From NCBI GenBank assembly GCA_021773115.1, contig JAJFKS010000033.1, positions 186,001 to 250,000 on the forward strand: a stretch of 64,000 bases of DNA. The letters are read 5' to 3'. Below, one piece after another: positions 1-10,099 of the stretch. The notes under the pieces are model-generated. The model was not told the DNA's origin. It saw only the letters and a list, made by a program, of their open reading frames with translations, and did no database searches. Made by a program: the position numbers and the translations under genes. Every line of letters begins with the position of its first letter. Position 1 is the stretch's first letter. The stretch is from Woeseiaceae bacterium (lineage in GTDB: Bacteria > Pseudomonadota > Gammaproteobacteria > Steroidobacterales > Woeseiaceae).

Positions 1-164
1 CAGGAGCCTTCACCTTCGCCCAGCATGTAGCCGATGCTCAGGGAGGACATCTCAAACGGGTTGTCCAGGCCGTCGGCGTGCGCAACACCACTAATTGCAA
101 ATGAACCGGCAAGTGCCGCACCAACAGCTAATGCGATTGGCTTCATTACTTTCTTATCTGACAT
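1..164 (-). CDS. HvfA-type RiPP metallophore precursor (3' end beyond window)
   Basis: The gene runs off the left edge; 54 codons are visible. The product starts with a Sec signal (charged MSDKK, hydrophobic core, cleavage near GVAHA-DG), followed by NPFEMSSLSIGYMLGEGEGS and a partial codon beginning TG, so probably Cys. A signal peptide followed by NPF.M..LS.GYM and an acidic Gly/Glu stretch leading into Cys repeats is the layout of HvfA-family precursors. In known systems their EGKCG-like repeats are modified to oxazolone/thioamide metal ligands by a DUF692 (MNIO) enzyme and a partner protein. AGGAG at 173-177 sits about 9 bases before the ATG. The sigma/anti-sigma pair lies directly upstream on the same strand. 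The Cys repeats and the modifying enzymes are outside the window, so the assignment rests on the leader and the start of the core. Confidence 0.68.
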   Translation of the reverse strand, partial: MSDKKVMKPIALAVGAALAGSFAISGVAHADGLDNPFEMSSLSIGYMLGEGEGS

Positions 165-224
165 CTCTTTCTCTCCTACAGGAATATGCCCAAGTCCGGG
201 CGTTTGTTGTTCAGGAACCGGAGC

Positions 225-956
225 TCAAACGCCCCATGCCACTGAATTCAATACATTCTTCTTCACGTCTTCGAGTTGTTCGTCGCGTGCTCCAATGATC
301 GCGACACTACCGTTGCCGACCGGCACGATAACGCCGTGAACATTGTCACCATCGAGCGTCATCGTCTCGGCAATTTTTTCATCGGGCAACAACAAGATCG
401 TGATTGGACCCGACTTGCCTTGCAGCACCAAATGCGGAATCTGATTGCCGTTAATTGGACAGGTCTCTGCAAAAGTAATCAGGCCGGTGTCATTATTCAT
501 CGTCGCGATATTCGCGGGCACAACCCGTTGCAATTTGTTGCTATCCACCGGTGTGTTGCTCGGCAGTAGCGCCATTGGCTCATGATCAACATGTGCCAAT
601 ACCTGGCTTTCGAGTGATGGCCCTGAGGTGTCCGGAGACAGCGACCGTACGCCGATGAATGCCGCCATCAAGACTGTCGCCGCAACTGCAAACCAGGCCG
701 GTGTTGCCATCCGGCGGCGCGATGGCAGCGAAACAACATTTTCTGTATCCAGATCCGGCAGTTCCGGCATGCGCAATTCCGGAACAGGCAATTCCATGGC
801 TGCCCGGATGCGTTGATTGAGCGCCAGGATTTCACTATTAAAGGTCTGACAATCAGCACAGCCGTGCATATGCCTGGACTCATCGTCAAAGTCGGGGTTC
901 GTGGCCAGCGCCTTTCTGTAATCGTCGCAATTCATCGTGTTCTCTATCGGACTCAT
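225..956 (-). CDS. DUF3379-like anti-sigma factor
   Basis: 243 residues. The N-terminal cytoplasmic part carries Cys10 and the H29-x3-C33-x2-C36 pattern seen in zinc-binding anti-sigma domains. One membrane segment follows at about 86-104, then a periplasmic domain of about 130 residues. The start overlaps the stop of the sigma gene by four bases (ATGA), so the two are translationally coupled. It should bind and silence the sigma factor until an envelope or metal signal arrives. A second in-frame Met at residue 8 is an alternative start. Its position 60 bases before the precursor gene suggests that it controls the metallophore operon. The family name is from memory of the N-terminal MNCxxYR and HxxxCxxC pattern. 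Confidence 0.78.
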   Translation of the reverse strand: MSPIENTMNCDDYRKALATNPDFDDESRHMHGCADCQTFNSEILALNQRIRAAMELPVPELRMPELPDLDTENVVSLPSRRRMATPAWFAVAATVLMAAFIGVRSLSPDTSGPSLESQVLAHVDHEPMALLPSNTPVDSNKLQRVVPANIATMNNDTGLITFAETCPINGNQIPHLVLQGKSGPITILLLPDEKIAETMTLDGDNVHGVIVPVGNGSVAIIGARDEQLEDVKKNVLNSVAWGV

Positions 957-1468
957 GAGGTCAACTCACGTTCCGATCCCTCTTTCAGTTTTAATCGGGC
1001 ACGGTGCAAACGTGTCAGCACCGCTCCTTGCTTAAGTCCCATCTGTTCGGCGATCTCGCTGGTGCTAAAGCCCATCAGGACCTGCAGAACCAGCGGTTCG
1101 CGATAATCATCCTCGAGCTCGAATATCGCTTCGCGCAGATCGTCGAGTTCATCTGTCGGCTCCTCAGCCAGCAACGCTGACTGTGATGCCGTTAAATTGT
1201 CTATATCGACCGTCTCCAGGCGTTTGCGCTCAAAATAGCGAGCGTTCTCCCGTCGTACAATCGTTAGCAGCCACGGTTTGGCCGCGTCATCGTCGCGCAG
1301 GGCGTCCAGGGACTTCCAGGCGCGCAACAATGCCTCTTGAACAACCTCCTCGGCGATAGATTTGTCCCGACAAAGCCATGCGGCGAAGCGAAACATGTCC
1401 GCGTAGAAAACACTGACGATCTTGTCGAACCGGCGTTTTCTTGCGCTAGTCGTGTTACTGGTGTTCAT
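953..1468 (-). CDS. ECF-subfamily RNA polymerase sigma factor
   Basis: 171 residues, normal ECF size. Sigma region 2 covers roughly 17-83 and includes AEEVVQEALLRAW at 39-51. Region 4 covers about 111-163 with the helix-turn-helix GFSTSEIAEQMGLKQGAV near 133-150. There is no long linker or extra domain. It is first in a minus-strand operon with the anti-sigma factor and the RiPP precursor, and divergent from hemB. ECF factors paired with a membrane anti-sigma usually transcribe their own operon, so autoregulation from the 1469-1604 interval is likely, but no promoter box could be assigned with confidence. Confidence 0.92.
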   Translation of the reverse strand: MNTSNTTSARKRRFDKIVSVFYADMFRFAAWLCRDKSIAEEVVQEALLRAWKSLDALRDDDAAKPWLLTIVRRENARYFERKRLETVDIDNLTASQSALLAEEPTDELDDLREAIFELEDDYREPLVLQVLMGFSTSEIAEQMGLKQGAVLTRLHRARLKLKEGSERELTS

Positions 1469-1598
1469 ACGAGATGACCCGACCCCTGTGATTTTTATTA
1501 CTGTGGCAGCACGAAACTGTGATCTTGGCGTGGAAAGCCTTGCTAAATATAGGGAAAATGTGAAATTCCCGGTATTATTATTAATTCTCTTATTCTGA

Positions 1599-2612
<1,014 letters not shown>

Positions 2613-2616
2613 CGGC

Positions 2617-3468
2617 TTGAAAGACGAGACGGTAGCCCAAACCACAGCGATCGATCGCTACGGCGTTATGGGCTATCCAGTATCGCATAGCCGGTCACCT
2701 GTCATTCACCATCTGTTCGCGCTGCAAACGCGGGAAAATATTCAATACGAATTGTTGGAGGTCTCGCCGGAAAAGCTGGAAACTGCCATTCGTCAGTTTC
2801 AACGCACCGGCGGCAAGGGCCTCAATATCACGGTGCCGCACAAATCCGAAGTCACCAAGCTCGTCGATCAGGTCAGCGATCGCGCCGCAACAGCCGGCGC
2901 CGTCAATACGCTGTCATTCCGGGGCGGCGAAATCCACGGCGACAATACCGACGGCATTGGCCTGTTGCGTGACCTCGCCGTCAACCTCGGTGTCACGATT
3001 GAAGGTGCGAATATCCTGATCCTGGGAGCCGGCGGTGCAACGCGCGGAATTGTGGGTCCATTGCTGGAAATGCAACCGGCCTCCTTGCGCATTGCCAATC
3101 GAACGCTGGGCAAGGCACAAGCCCTGGCCGATCACTTTTCAAGGTCGGGGCCGGTATCTGCCTGCCGCTTCAATGTCGTTCCCGTTACCACCCGGTACGA
3201 CCTGATCATTAACGCGACCTCCGCTGGTGTGCGGGGTGAGGCACCGCCGTATCCATCTGCTGCGGTGTCGAAATCGACGTTCTGCTATGACCTGTCTTAT
3301 GGCCTGAAGCCGACACCGTTCAGCATCTGGGCCCGCGAGTCCGGTGCCGAACAATCGGTCATGGGCTGGGGAATGTTGGTCGAACAGGCGGCAGAATCTT
3401 TCAATATCTGGCGCGGCGTCCGGCCCAACACCGAGCCGGTACTGAAGCAAATGGTGATCGCGGCCTGA
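2617..3468 (+). CDS. aroE: Shikimate dehydrogenase (NADP)
   Basis: About 283 residues from a TTG start. It reduces 3-dehydroshikimate to shikimate in aromatic amino acid synthesis. The shikimate-binding SHSRSP follows RYGVMGYPV near the N-terminus. Catalytic Lys lies in NITVPHK at about 76, catalytic Asp in GDNTDG at about 112, and the NADP loop GAGGATRG at 137-144. An in-frame ATG at 2578 would overlap hemB by 35 bases and add 13 residues that the family lacks. The TTG at 2617 has GGAG eight bases upstream (CGGAGTAACGGC), so it is preferred. It forms a two-gene operon with hemB and is convergent with gor nine bases away. Confidence 0.95.
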   Translation: MKDETVAQTTAIDRYGVMGYPVSHSRSPVIHHLFALQTRENIQYELLEVSPEKLETAIRQFQRTGGKGLNITVPHKSEVTKLVDQVSDRAATAGAVNTLSFRGGEIHGDNTDGIGLLRDLAVNLGVTIEGANILILGAGGATRGIVGPLLEMQPASLRIANRTLGKAQALADHFSRSGPVSACRFNVVPVTTRYDLIINATSAGVRGEAPPYPSAAVSKSTFCYDLSYGLKPTPFSIWARESGAEQSVMGWGMLVEQAAESFNIWRGVRPNTEPVLKQMVIAA

Positions 3469-3477
3469 CAGCATGCA

Positions 3478-4824
3478 TCAGCGCATTGTCACGACTTCTT
3501 CTGCATTCGTTGGATGAATCGCGACCGTATCGTCAAATTGCTTTTTCGTTGCACCCATTTTTATCGCGACGGCGAACCCTTGCAGCATTTCATCAGCCCC
3601 TTCGCCGAAGATATGTAGACCAACGACGCGTTCGTCAGCGCCAGTGGTTACTAATTTCATCGCGGTGCGCTGCTTGTCCACACCCAGTGCGTAGAACATC
3701 GGTGTAAATCCGGTGTTGTAAATTTTCACGTCGTCGCCGTACTTCGCAATTGCTTCGTCTTCAGTCATACCGATCGTACCGATGGTTGGATGACTGAAAA
3801 TCACGGTTGGAATCAGCTCGTAGTCGAGGAATCGACCGTCCATACCGCCGTAAAGTCGGTCGGCCAGACGGCGGCCGGCGGCGATTGCGACCGGCGTTAG
3901 TGCGGCACGGCCTGTCACATCGCCGAGTGCGAAAATATTGTCGACATTTGTTTTCTGAAATTTATCTGTTGTCACGAAGCCGCGCGAATCTGTCATTACG
4001 CCGGCCTTATCAAGGTCCAGGGTTTCGATATTCGGTGCGCGTCCGACCGCCCACAATATGCAATCGACGGGACCGAATTCGCGACCGTCGACCGCCGTCA
4101 TAACGAGGCCGTCTGACGTCTTGTGTACAGACTCCGGAACCGCGCCTGTTTCGAGCGCAATGCCACTTTGCCGCATTGCGTCCATCAATTCGCTACTGAG
4201 CATCGTGTCAAAATCGCGCAGGACGCCATCTTTGCGCACCACAAGCTGTGTATCGCTACCTAAGCCGTTAAAGATGCCAGCAAGCTCAACCGCGATGTAA
4301 CCGCTACCGGCAATCAATACGCGTTGCGGCTGCTCTTCAAGCTCGAAAAAGTCGTCTGAAGTGATACCGAGTTCAGCGCCCGGAATATCCGGCACGATGG
4401 GTCGGCCGCCGCTAGCAATCACCAGTCGCTCGGCTGTGTATTCCATGCCGTCAACTGAAACAGTGTTCGCATCCACGAGTTTCGCAATACCAGTAATATG
4501 CGTTACGTCACGTTTCTCAAGATTCTTGGCGTAAATGCTGTTGAGCCGTTTGATGTAGTCGTCACGCCTTACCTTCAAAACTCCCCAATTATGAGCGTTG
4601 ACAGACAAATCGTAGCCATAGTCGGCCGCGTGATGCATTTGGTGGGCATGGTGAGCGGCGTACCACATGACTTTCTTGGGTACGCAGCCGACGTTGACAC
4701 AGGTACCGCCAAGTGGCTTGTACTCAACAACGGCGGCACGGGCACCATACTCCGCAGCACGTTGTGCATGGGCCAGTCCAGCGCTTCCGCCACCGATTAC
4801 GATCAAATCAAAACGTTCTGTCAC
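3478..4824 (-). CDS. gor: Glutathione-disulfide reductase
   Basis: 448 residues, the usual length. This FAD flavoenzyme reduces GSSG with NADPH. It has the FAD-binding GGGSAG near residue 11, the redox disulfide [13 protein letters not shown] (C42, C47), a second dinucleotide fold starting [11 protein letters not shown] at 173, and arginines R197 and R203 that select NADPH. The C-terminal IHPTNAEE supplies the active-site His437 and Glu442 from the partner subunit. It is divergent from prlC with a short shared promoter gap and convergent with aroE. Confidence 0.96.
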   Translation of the reverse strand: MTERFDLIVIGGGSAGLAHAQRAAEYGARAAVVEYKPLGGTCVNVGCVPKKVMWYAAHHAHQMHHAADYGYDLSVNAHNWGVLKVRRDDYIKRLNSIYAKNLEKRDVTHITGIAKLVDANTVSVDGMEYTAERLVIASGGRPIVPDIPGAELGITSDDFFELEEQPQRVLIAGSGYIAVELAGIFNGLGSDTQLVVRKDGVLRDFDTMLSSELMDAMRQSGIALETGAVPESVHKTSDGLVMTAVDGREFGPVDCILWAVGRAPNIETLDLDKAGVMTDSRGFVTTDKFQKTNVDNIFALGDVTGRAALTPVAIAAGRRLADRLYGGMDGRFLDYELIPTVIFSHPTIGTIGMTEDEAIAKYGDDVKIYNTGFTPMFYALGVDKQRTAMKLVTTGADERVVGLHIFGEGADEMLQGFAVAIKMGATKKQFDDTVAIHPTNAEEVVTMR

Positions 4825-4884
4825 TGCTAACTCCCTTGTACTGCTGTGTTAATATTCGCGCTTCAAAAGGACATCAAACACTTA

Positions 4885-6906
4885 ATGAATAACCCTCTGC
4901 TCGATACTTCCTCACTGCCGCGCTTTGGCGATATCCGGCCGGATCATGTTCTGCCAGCGATCCAGGCCTTGATATCCGACCACCGCAACAAACTCGACAC
5001 ATTGCTCAATGAAAACAACAACCCGAGTTTTGAATCGCTGGTCGTTCCCGTTGAGTTAATGGAACATGAACTTGGGCGTGTTTGGTCGCCCATCATTCAC
5101 CTGCAAAGTGTACTCGGATCAAACGACTGGCGTGAGGCCTACAACCAGGCACTCCCATTACTGACCGAGCACGGCACTGAAATATCACAGAACGCCCGGC
5201 TGCAAAACGCCTATGCGGGTGTCGGCGAATCGCTGGCTGATGACGACAATGAATCCCATCGCAGCGCTGTAGACCATGCGCTGCGAGATTTCCACCTTGC
5301 CGGTGTTGATCTGCCAGAGGCCGACAAGCAACGCTACAAGGACATCATGCAGGAACTCGCCGGGACGCAAGCAAGTTTTGAACACAACGTTCAGGATGCC
5401 ATGGATGCCTGGTTCCTGAGAATTGTTGATGAAGGCGAACTCTCTGGCTTGCCGCAGCAGGCACTGGATCGAGCCGCCGAGGACGCACGCGCCAAGAACC
5501 TCGATGGATGGCTCTGGTCTCTGGATTACCCAAGCTTCGATGTGATCATGAAGCACGCCCATGACCGCCGACTCCGCGAAACGATGTACCGCGCATGGAC
5601 CACGCGCGGCTCCGAGCTGTGCGGCAACCCGGAATGGGACAACAGTGCGAATATGGAAAAGATTCTGGCGCTGCGTCATGAAGCCGCCAATCTCGTGGGA
5701 TTCAACAGCTATGCTGATTACTCACTGGCAACCAAGATGGCGGGTTCTGTCGACGACGTACTCGGCTTCCTGCGCCGGCTGGCTGCTCGCTCGAGAAGCG
5801 CTGCAGAACACGAGCTTACCGAGCTACAGAAATTTGCCGGCATGAAGCTCGAGCCCTGGGATATCACCTTTTGGTTCGAAAAATACAAGCAGGCCCGCTA
5901 CTCTGTTTCGAACGAGGAACTGCGCCAGTATTTTCCGTCACGTACTGTAATTAACGGTCTGTTCGCACTCGCCGCGAAACTCTATGGGGTCGAGCTTATC
6001 GAATTGGATGACGTCGAAGTGTGGCATGAGGATGCGCGCTACTTTGCTATTCGAAACGAATCTGATGACGTGATCGGCGGCTTCTACGCCGATATCTATG
6101 CTCGCAATGGCAAGCGCAATGGTGCCTGGATCGACGAGTGCATTGGCCGCAAAAACCTCAACGGCAAAACTTCACTGCCAGTGGGCTACCTCGTCTGCAA
6201 CTTTCAGCCGCCGGATGAGAACGGATTGTCGTTGCTCACGCACGACGATGTCGTCACTTTGTTCCACGAGTTCGGCCACATGTTGCACCACCTGCTGACG
6301 CGCATCGATTTACCGAGCATCTCCGGTATTAATGGCGTGCCCTGGGACGCCGTCGAACTGCCAAGCCAATTCATGGAAAACTTTGCCTGGAGCTACGAGG
6401 TGCTTCGAAAGTGCTCCGCTCATCCGGAAACCGGTGAGCCGTTGCCACGCGCTTTGTTCGACAAGCTTGCGCAAAGTCGCAACGCCGGCGCCGGTCTTGC
6501 CATGCTGCGGCAGCTTGAACTCGGTATGTTCGATTTCCGCCTGCATGCCGAGTATTCGCCGGACGACCCGACACCCGTGCTGGACATGCTGAACTCGGTC
6601 CGTGATGAAGTCAGTCTGCTCCAGCACCCGGCCTACAACCGGATGCCACATGCGTTTTCGCATATCTTTGCCGGTGGCTACGCTGCTGGCTATTACAGCT
6701 ACAAGTGGGCTGAAGTACTGGCCGCCGATGCCTTTTCTGCCTTCGAAAATGCGGGCATCTTCGATCCTGAAACCGCGCGACGTTTTCGTCACGAGATTCT
6801 GGAAGTGGGTGGCAGCCGTGACATCATGGATGCCTATATCGCGTTTCGCGGCCGCCCACCGACGATTGATGCGCTGCTGCGGCAAAACGGAATTCGCACT
6901 GGGTGA
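4885..6906 (+). CDS. prlC: Oligopeptidase A (M3 metallopeptidase)
   Basis: About 673 residues. This cytoplasmic zinc peptidase degrades signal-peptide fragments and short oligopeptides. The zinc motif HEFGH is at 461-465, with the third ligand Glu in ELPSQ at about 491, the spacing of thimet-type enzymes. The frame is open from an ATG at 4846, but the protein from 4885 (MNNPLLDTSSLPRF) matches the family start NPLL..LP.F, so the extra 13 residues were dropped. The stop overlaps the GTG start of xthA by four bases, implying coupled translation. Confidence 0.95.
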   Translation: MNNPLLDTSSLPRFGDIRPDHVLPAIQALISDHRNKLDTLLNENNNPSFESLVVPVELMEHELGRVWSPIIHLQSVLGSNDWREAYNQALPLLTEHGTEISQNARLQNAYAGVGESLADDDNESHRSAVDHALRDFHLAGVDLPEADKQRYKDIMQELAGTQASFEHNVQDAMDAWFLRIVDEGELSGLPQQALDRAAEDARAKNLDGWLWSLDYPSFDVIMKHAHDRRLRETMYRAWTTRGSELCGNPEWDNSANMEKILALRHEAANLVGFNSYADYSLATKMAGSVDDVLGFLRRLAARSRSAAEHELTELQKFAGMKLEPWDITFWFEKYKQARYSVSNEELRQYFPSRTVINGLFALAAKLYGVELIELDDVEVWHEDARYFAIRNESDDVIGGFYADIYARNGKRNGAWIDECIGRKNLNGKTSLPVGYLVCNFQPPDENGLSLLTHDDVVTLFHEFGHMLHHLLTRIDLPSISGINGVPWDAVELPSQFMENFAWSYEVLRKCSAHPETGEPLPRALFDKLAQSRNAGAGLAMLRQLELGMFDFRLHAEYSPDDPTPVLDMLNSVRDEVSLLQHPAYNRMPHAFSHIFAGGYAAGYYSYKWAEVLAADAFSAFENAGIFDPETARRFRHEILEVGGSRDIMDAYIAFRGRPPTIDALLRQNGIRTG

Positions 6907-7700
6907 AGATTGCCACCTGGAACGTCAACTCGATGAACGTACGTCGACCGCATGTTATCGAATGGCTGGAGTCACATGATCCCGATGTCCTGGTTCTGCA
7001 GGAAATAAAGCAACTCACCGAGAAGTTTCCCGCCGATGACCTTCAGGTGATCGGCTACCGGTCACTTGCCAGTGGCGAGAAAACGTATAACGGCGTTGCT
7101 CTGATCAGCAAGTCAGAAGCCAGCGATCCGGTCACGGATTTTCCCGATCTCGATGATCCGCAGCGTCGCGTGCTTGCGAGCACCGTGGACGGCGTGCGGG
7201 TGATCAACCTGTACATCCCGAACGGCTCCGAGGTTGGCTCGGAGAAATACGCCTACAAGCTTGGCTGGCTGGCAGCCTTACGCGACTTTCTTGAGGCTGA
7301 GATGAAACAGCATGAGAACCTTGTCGTGCTGGGCGACTTCAATATCGCGCCCGCTGACGAAGATGTTCACGATCCCGAAGGCTGGGGAGACGCCATCCTC
7401 TGCAGCCCGGCCGAACGGGCCGCGCTCAAGGGACTGCTCGATTTGGGCCTGACTGACGTTTTTCGCAAGTTTGATCATCCGGAAAAAACCTTTAGCTGGT
7501 GGGACTATCGTGCCGCCGGGTTTCGACGCAACGCAGGCCTGCGCATCGACTTGATTCTCTGCAACAACGCCATGACGGAACGCTGCACCGCCTGCTACGT
7601 GGACAAGGAACCGCGTGGCTGGGAGCGACCGTCCGACCACGCGCCGGTTGTCGCAGAATTCACGTCCCGGGCGCCGCCGAATGTCGACAACCGCATGTGA
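6903..7700 (+). CDS. xthA: Exodeoxyribonuclease III
   Basis: 265 residues from a GTG start inside the prlC stop (GTGA). It is an AP endonuclease and 3'-5' exonuclease of base excision repair. Asn7 (TWNVNS), Glu34 (LQEIK), Asp145 and Asn147 (LGDFNIAP) and the terminal Asp245-His246 (SDHAPV) are all in place. Length and motif order are those of E. coli ExoIII. It probably shares a transcript with prlC. Confidence 0.96.
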   Translation: MKIATWNVNSMNVRRPHVIEWLESHDPDVLVLQEIKQLTEKFPADDLQVIGYRSLASGEKTYNGVALISKSEASDPVTDFPDLDDPQRRVLASTVDGVRVINLYIPNGSEVGSEKYAYKLGWLAALRDFLEAEMKQHENLVVLGDFNIAPADEDVHDPEGWGDAILCSPAERAALKGLLDLGLTDVFRKFDHPEKTFSWWDYRAAGFRRNAGLRIDLILCNNAMTERCTACYVDKEPRGWERPSDHAPVVAEFTSRAPPNVDNRM

Positions 7701-7770
7701 CATATTCCTGAGAATCGTCCTTTACCCCCTTTAAACGCCGTGTATCATGGCATCGAATAGCTGGAGCACT

Positions 7771-8808
7771 ATGTCTCAGGATCGGCGAAATGATTACGAC
7801 GTAACCAACACCGTGCAGGTAAGCCATCCTGCATCGGTGCGTAATGCTGTGCACGAACTTTTCGTCGAAACGTTTCCGGGCATGTCGTTCGACAAATTGT
7901 GGCTCGCCTTTTACGATTTCGAGCGCCTGTTCACTGGCCGTTATCCAGGCTACAAGGGTTGCGATACGACCTACCACGACATGCAGCACACACTCGACAT
8001 GACGCTTGCGCTGGCACGACTCGTTGTCGGTTACGAGCGTAGCGTCGAACCGACCGACCGCCTGGGCGCGAGCCGCGCTCAAATGGCCGTGGTGACGTCC
8101 CTGTTCCATGACTCCGGTTACATTCGCCACGAGAAGCGCGACGCGGACTACTCTAACGGTGCTGAATTTACGCTTTATCATGTATCACGCAGTGCCGACT
8201 TTCTGCGTCGCTATTTACCGGGACTCGGCATGGCCAAAGATGTTGGCGTCAGCAGCATGATCGTGCATTTTACCGGTTACGAGCTGGACCTTGACATGAT
8301 CGAACTCGAGGACCCACGCGATATTATCTGTGGCCACCTGATCGGTACCGCAGACCTGATCGCGCAAATGGCAGATCGCTGCTATCTCGAGAAATGTCGC
8401 GACCGCCTGTACAAGGAATTTGTCGTCGGCGGCGTTGCCGTTGAGAATGCCAAGCCCGGCGAATACATGGTGCGTTACAAGTCCGGCATGGACTTGTTAA
8501 GGAAGACGCCGGCCTTCTATCAGCAGGTGACGCGCGACCGGCTGAACACGAAATTCAATCGCGCCTATCGTTACGCCGAAGTCCTGTACGGCGGCCGTAA
8601 CCCGTACATCGAAGCAATCAAGACCAACATCACGCATCTCGTGAAAATACTGACGACCAACGACTGGTCATTACTGCGTCGTGAGCCTGCCTATTTCCTT
8701 GGCATCGCCAATGCGGTTCAGGAAATCGAACAACTCGTTAGCCGGCAGCTCGCATCACTGAGCGGCACCAGCATCAAGGCCGACAAACCCTTGCTCATGC
8801 CTGTCTGA
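7771..8808 (+). CDS. HD-domain phosphohydrolase, resembling cyclic-nucleotide PDE motifs
   Basis: 345 residues from ATG 7771, which has GGAG five bases upstream; an ATG at 7747 lacks a ribosome binding site. Metal ligands of an HD-fold hydrolase are visible: YHDMQH with H69 and H73, SLFHDSG with H113-D114, and a later Asp at about 195 (HLIGTADLIAQ). The spacing and the Y-H-x3-H-x2-D order recall class I cyclic-nucleotide phosphodiesterases (YHN..HA.DV ... HD). There is no receiver, PAS or membrane segment. The substrate cannot be read from sequence. The 3' end overlaps the convergent GST gene by 14 bases. Confidence 0.8.
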   Translation: MSQDRRNDYDVTNTVQVSHPASVRNAVHELFVETFPGMSFDKLWLAFYDFERLFTGRYPGYKGCDTTYHDMQHTLDMTLALARLVVGYERSVEPTDRLGASRAQMAVVTSLFHDSGYIRHEKRDADYSNGAEFTLYHVSRSADFLRRYLPGLGMAKDVGVSSMIVHFTGYELDLDMIELEDPRDIICGHLIGTADLIAQMADRCYLEKCRDRLYKEFVVGGVAVENAKPGEYMVRYKSGMDLLRKTPAFYQQVTRDRLNTKFNRAYRYAEVLYGGRNPYIEAIKTNITHLVKILTTNDWSLLRREPAYFLGIANAVQEIEQLVSRQLASLSGTSIKADKPLLMPV

Positions 8809-9421
8809 GCGCCGCGCGCATCGCAACATAACGCGGCCGCGTTTCGATTCGTGCCAGCCATTCTCTCACCGCCGGATAAGCCGTGAGATCAAAACCACCT
8901 TCGTGTGCCACATGTGTGTAGGCGTACAAGGCAATATCGGCAATGCTGAATTCGTTATTCGCAATAAAATGATCTGATGAAAGTTTGAGCTCCATCACGT
9001 CCAGCGCTTTGTAGCCGCCAGGCCGCTTCCCCTCCAGATCTGTCTGCCGCTCAACCGGGCTGCCCAGGTATTTAACGATGAATCGTGCCGTCGCGATGTA
9101 AGGTTCGTGACTGTACTGCTCAAAGAACAGCCATTGCAGTACCGAGGCCCTCGAGTATCGATCTGAGCCCCGAAGCGAACTGCCATCTGCAAGGTAAGAA
9201 AGGATCGCATTCGATTCCGGTAAACATCGGCCATCGGGCAGGATCATAAGCGGAACCTTGCCATTCGGATTCAGTTTCAGAAACTCCTCCGTCTGAGTGG
9301 CACCGCTGAGTATATTGACTTCGTGCCAGGTATAATCGATGTCGAGCTCGGAACAAACAAGCTGGAGCTTGTAGCAGTTTCCGGAAATCGAGTCACCATA
9401 GAATTGCAGATTATTGAGCAT
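8795..9421 (-). CDS. Glutathione S-transferase family protein
   Basis: 208 residues from ATG 9421, preceded by GAGGAAAACA; a longer frame to 9451 has no ribosome binding site. The N-terminal thioredoxin-like domain contains the NPNGKVPLM turn with its cis-Pro and PESNAILSYLA, which contacts glutathione gamma-Glu. The C-terminal helical domain has SIADIALYAYTHVA, the N-capping motif of GSTs. A candidate catalytic Ser/Cys lies in GDSISGNCYK near the N-terminus. The start overlaps the end of the upstream membrane protein gene by 11 bases, so they are probably co-transcribed. Substrate unknown. Confidence 0.9.
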   Translation of the reverse strand: MLNNLQFYGDSISGNCYKLQLVCSELDIDYTWHEVNILSGATQTEEFLKLNPNGKVPLMILPDGRCLPESNAILSYLADGSSLRGSDRYSRASVLQWLFFEQYSHEPYIATARFIVKYLGSPVERQTDLEGKRPGGYKALDVMELKLSSDHFIANNEFSIADIALYAYTHVAHEGGFDLTAYPAVREWLARIETRPRYVAMRAALRQA

Positions 9422-9977
9422 TGTTTTCCTCGCGCCAAAGGCGCAGTGCATAGTATTGGGAGCGCGTTAGTTTTCGATTCGCATAGAAGGCTGCGAGTCC
9501 AGCAGCAAAAACGGCGAAGAAAGCGTCGGCGATTGTTAACACTTCGTCAAAAAATACCGGCCATGTCATGGTGGTCACCGATTGCAAAACCTGCAGGGTT
9601 CCGGTGTCAAAGCCCTCCGCCGTCACCGAGGCCGCTACAATGATGTTTGCCAGCAATGATCCGATGAGCGTAAGTAGCGCTGCTAACAGCGGAAAGCGCC
9701 AGTCGAGACCGCGACCAGTCATCCTGATCGCATAGCCGAGAAGCACACCCAATCCAAGCGTAAGCCACGGAAATACTTTATTGAGCAAGGCAGACAGCGT
9801 CATCCAGAACAAACTGAAAACAATAATCGCGATCAGTCCGGCGACGATAGCGTTGCGAAGTGACTGGGCATTGATGAGCCGCTCCCCATCAGCAGCCGTA
9901 GACCCGATACCTTCGCCGCTTCCATGCCGTTTTCGCAAGCGTAGTACGCTCTTGTCGGGGACGCCGTTCATACTCAA
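9411..9977 (-). CDS. Membrane protein of unknown function
   Basis: 188 residues. A basic, cytoplasmic N-terminus of about 40 residues is followed by four predicted membrane helices (about 43-65, 69-84, 94-116 and 140-162) and a charged tail ending RLWREENNAQ. No family was recognised. Its stop lies inside the start region of the GST gene, so the two form an overlapping operon. Confidence 0.65.
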   Translation of the reverse strand: MSMNGVPDKSVLRLRKRHGSGEGIGSTAADGERLINAQSLRNAIVAGLIAIIVFSLFWMTLSALLNKVFPWLTLGLGVLLGYAIRMTGRGLDWRFPLLAALLTLIGSLLANIIVAASVTAEGFDTGTLQVLQSVTTMTWPVFFDEVLTIADAFFAVFAAGLAAFYANRKLTRSQYYALRLWREENNAQ

Positions 9978-10019
9978 AATTCGTAGGCCTTCGATCGGGC
10001 AATGCTAGACTGCTTGGCT

Positions 10020-10080
10020 ATGAAAATACCAGCTAATTGGGGGCAAAGTCGTTCTGATCACCGGAGCCGCGGTGGGCGAT
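10020..10080 (+). pseudogene. Remnant of a short-chain dehydrogenase start
   Basis: An ATG at 10020 opens MKIPANW. One frame over, from 10042, the DNA reads GKVVLITGAAVGDNG, which matches the N-terminal NAD-binding strand of SDR enzymes (GKVVLITGAASGIG) with the glycine motif damaged. Only about 20 codons survive before the convergent gene at 10100. A +1 shift separates the two pieces. It is most simply the stub of a deleted SDR gene. Confidence 0.55.
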
Positions 10081-10099
10081 AACGGCGTCGATCAACAGG

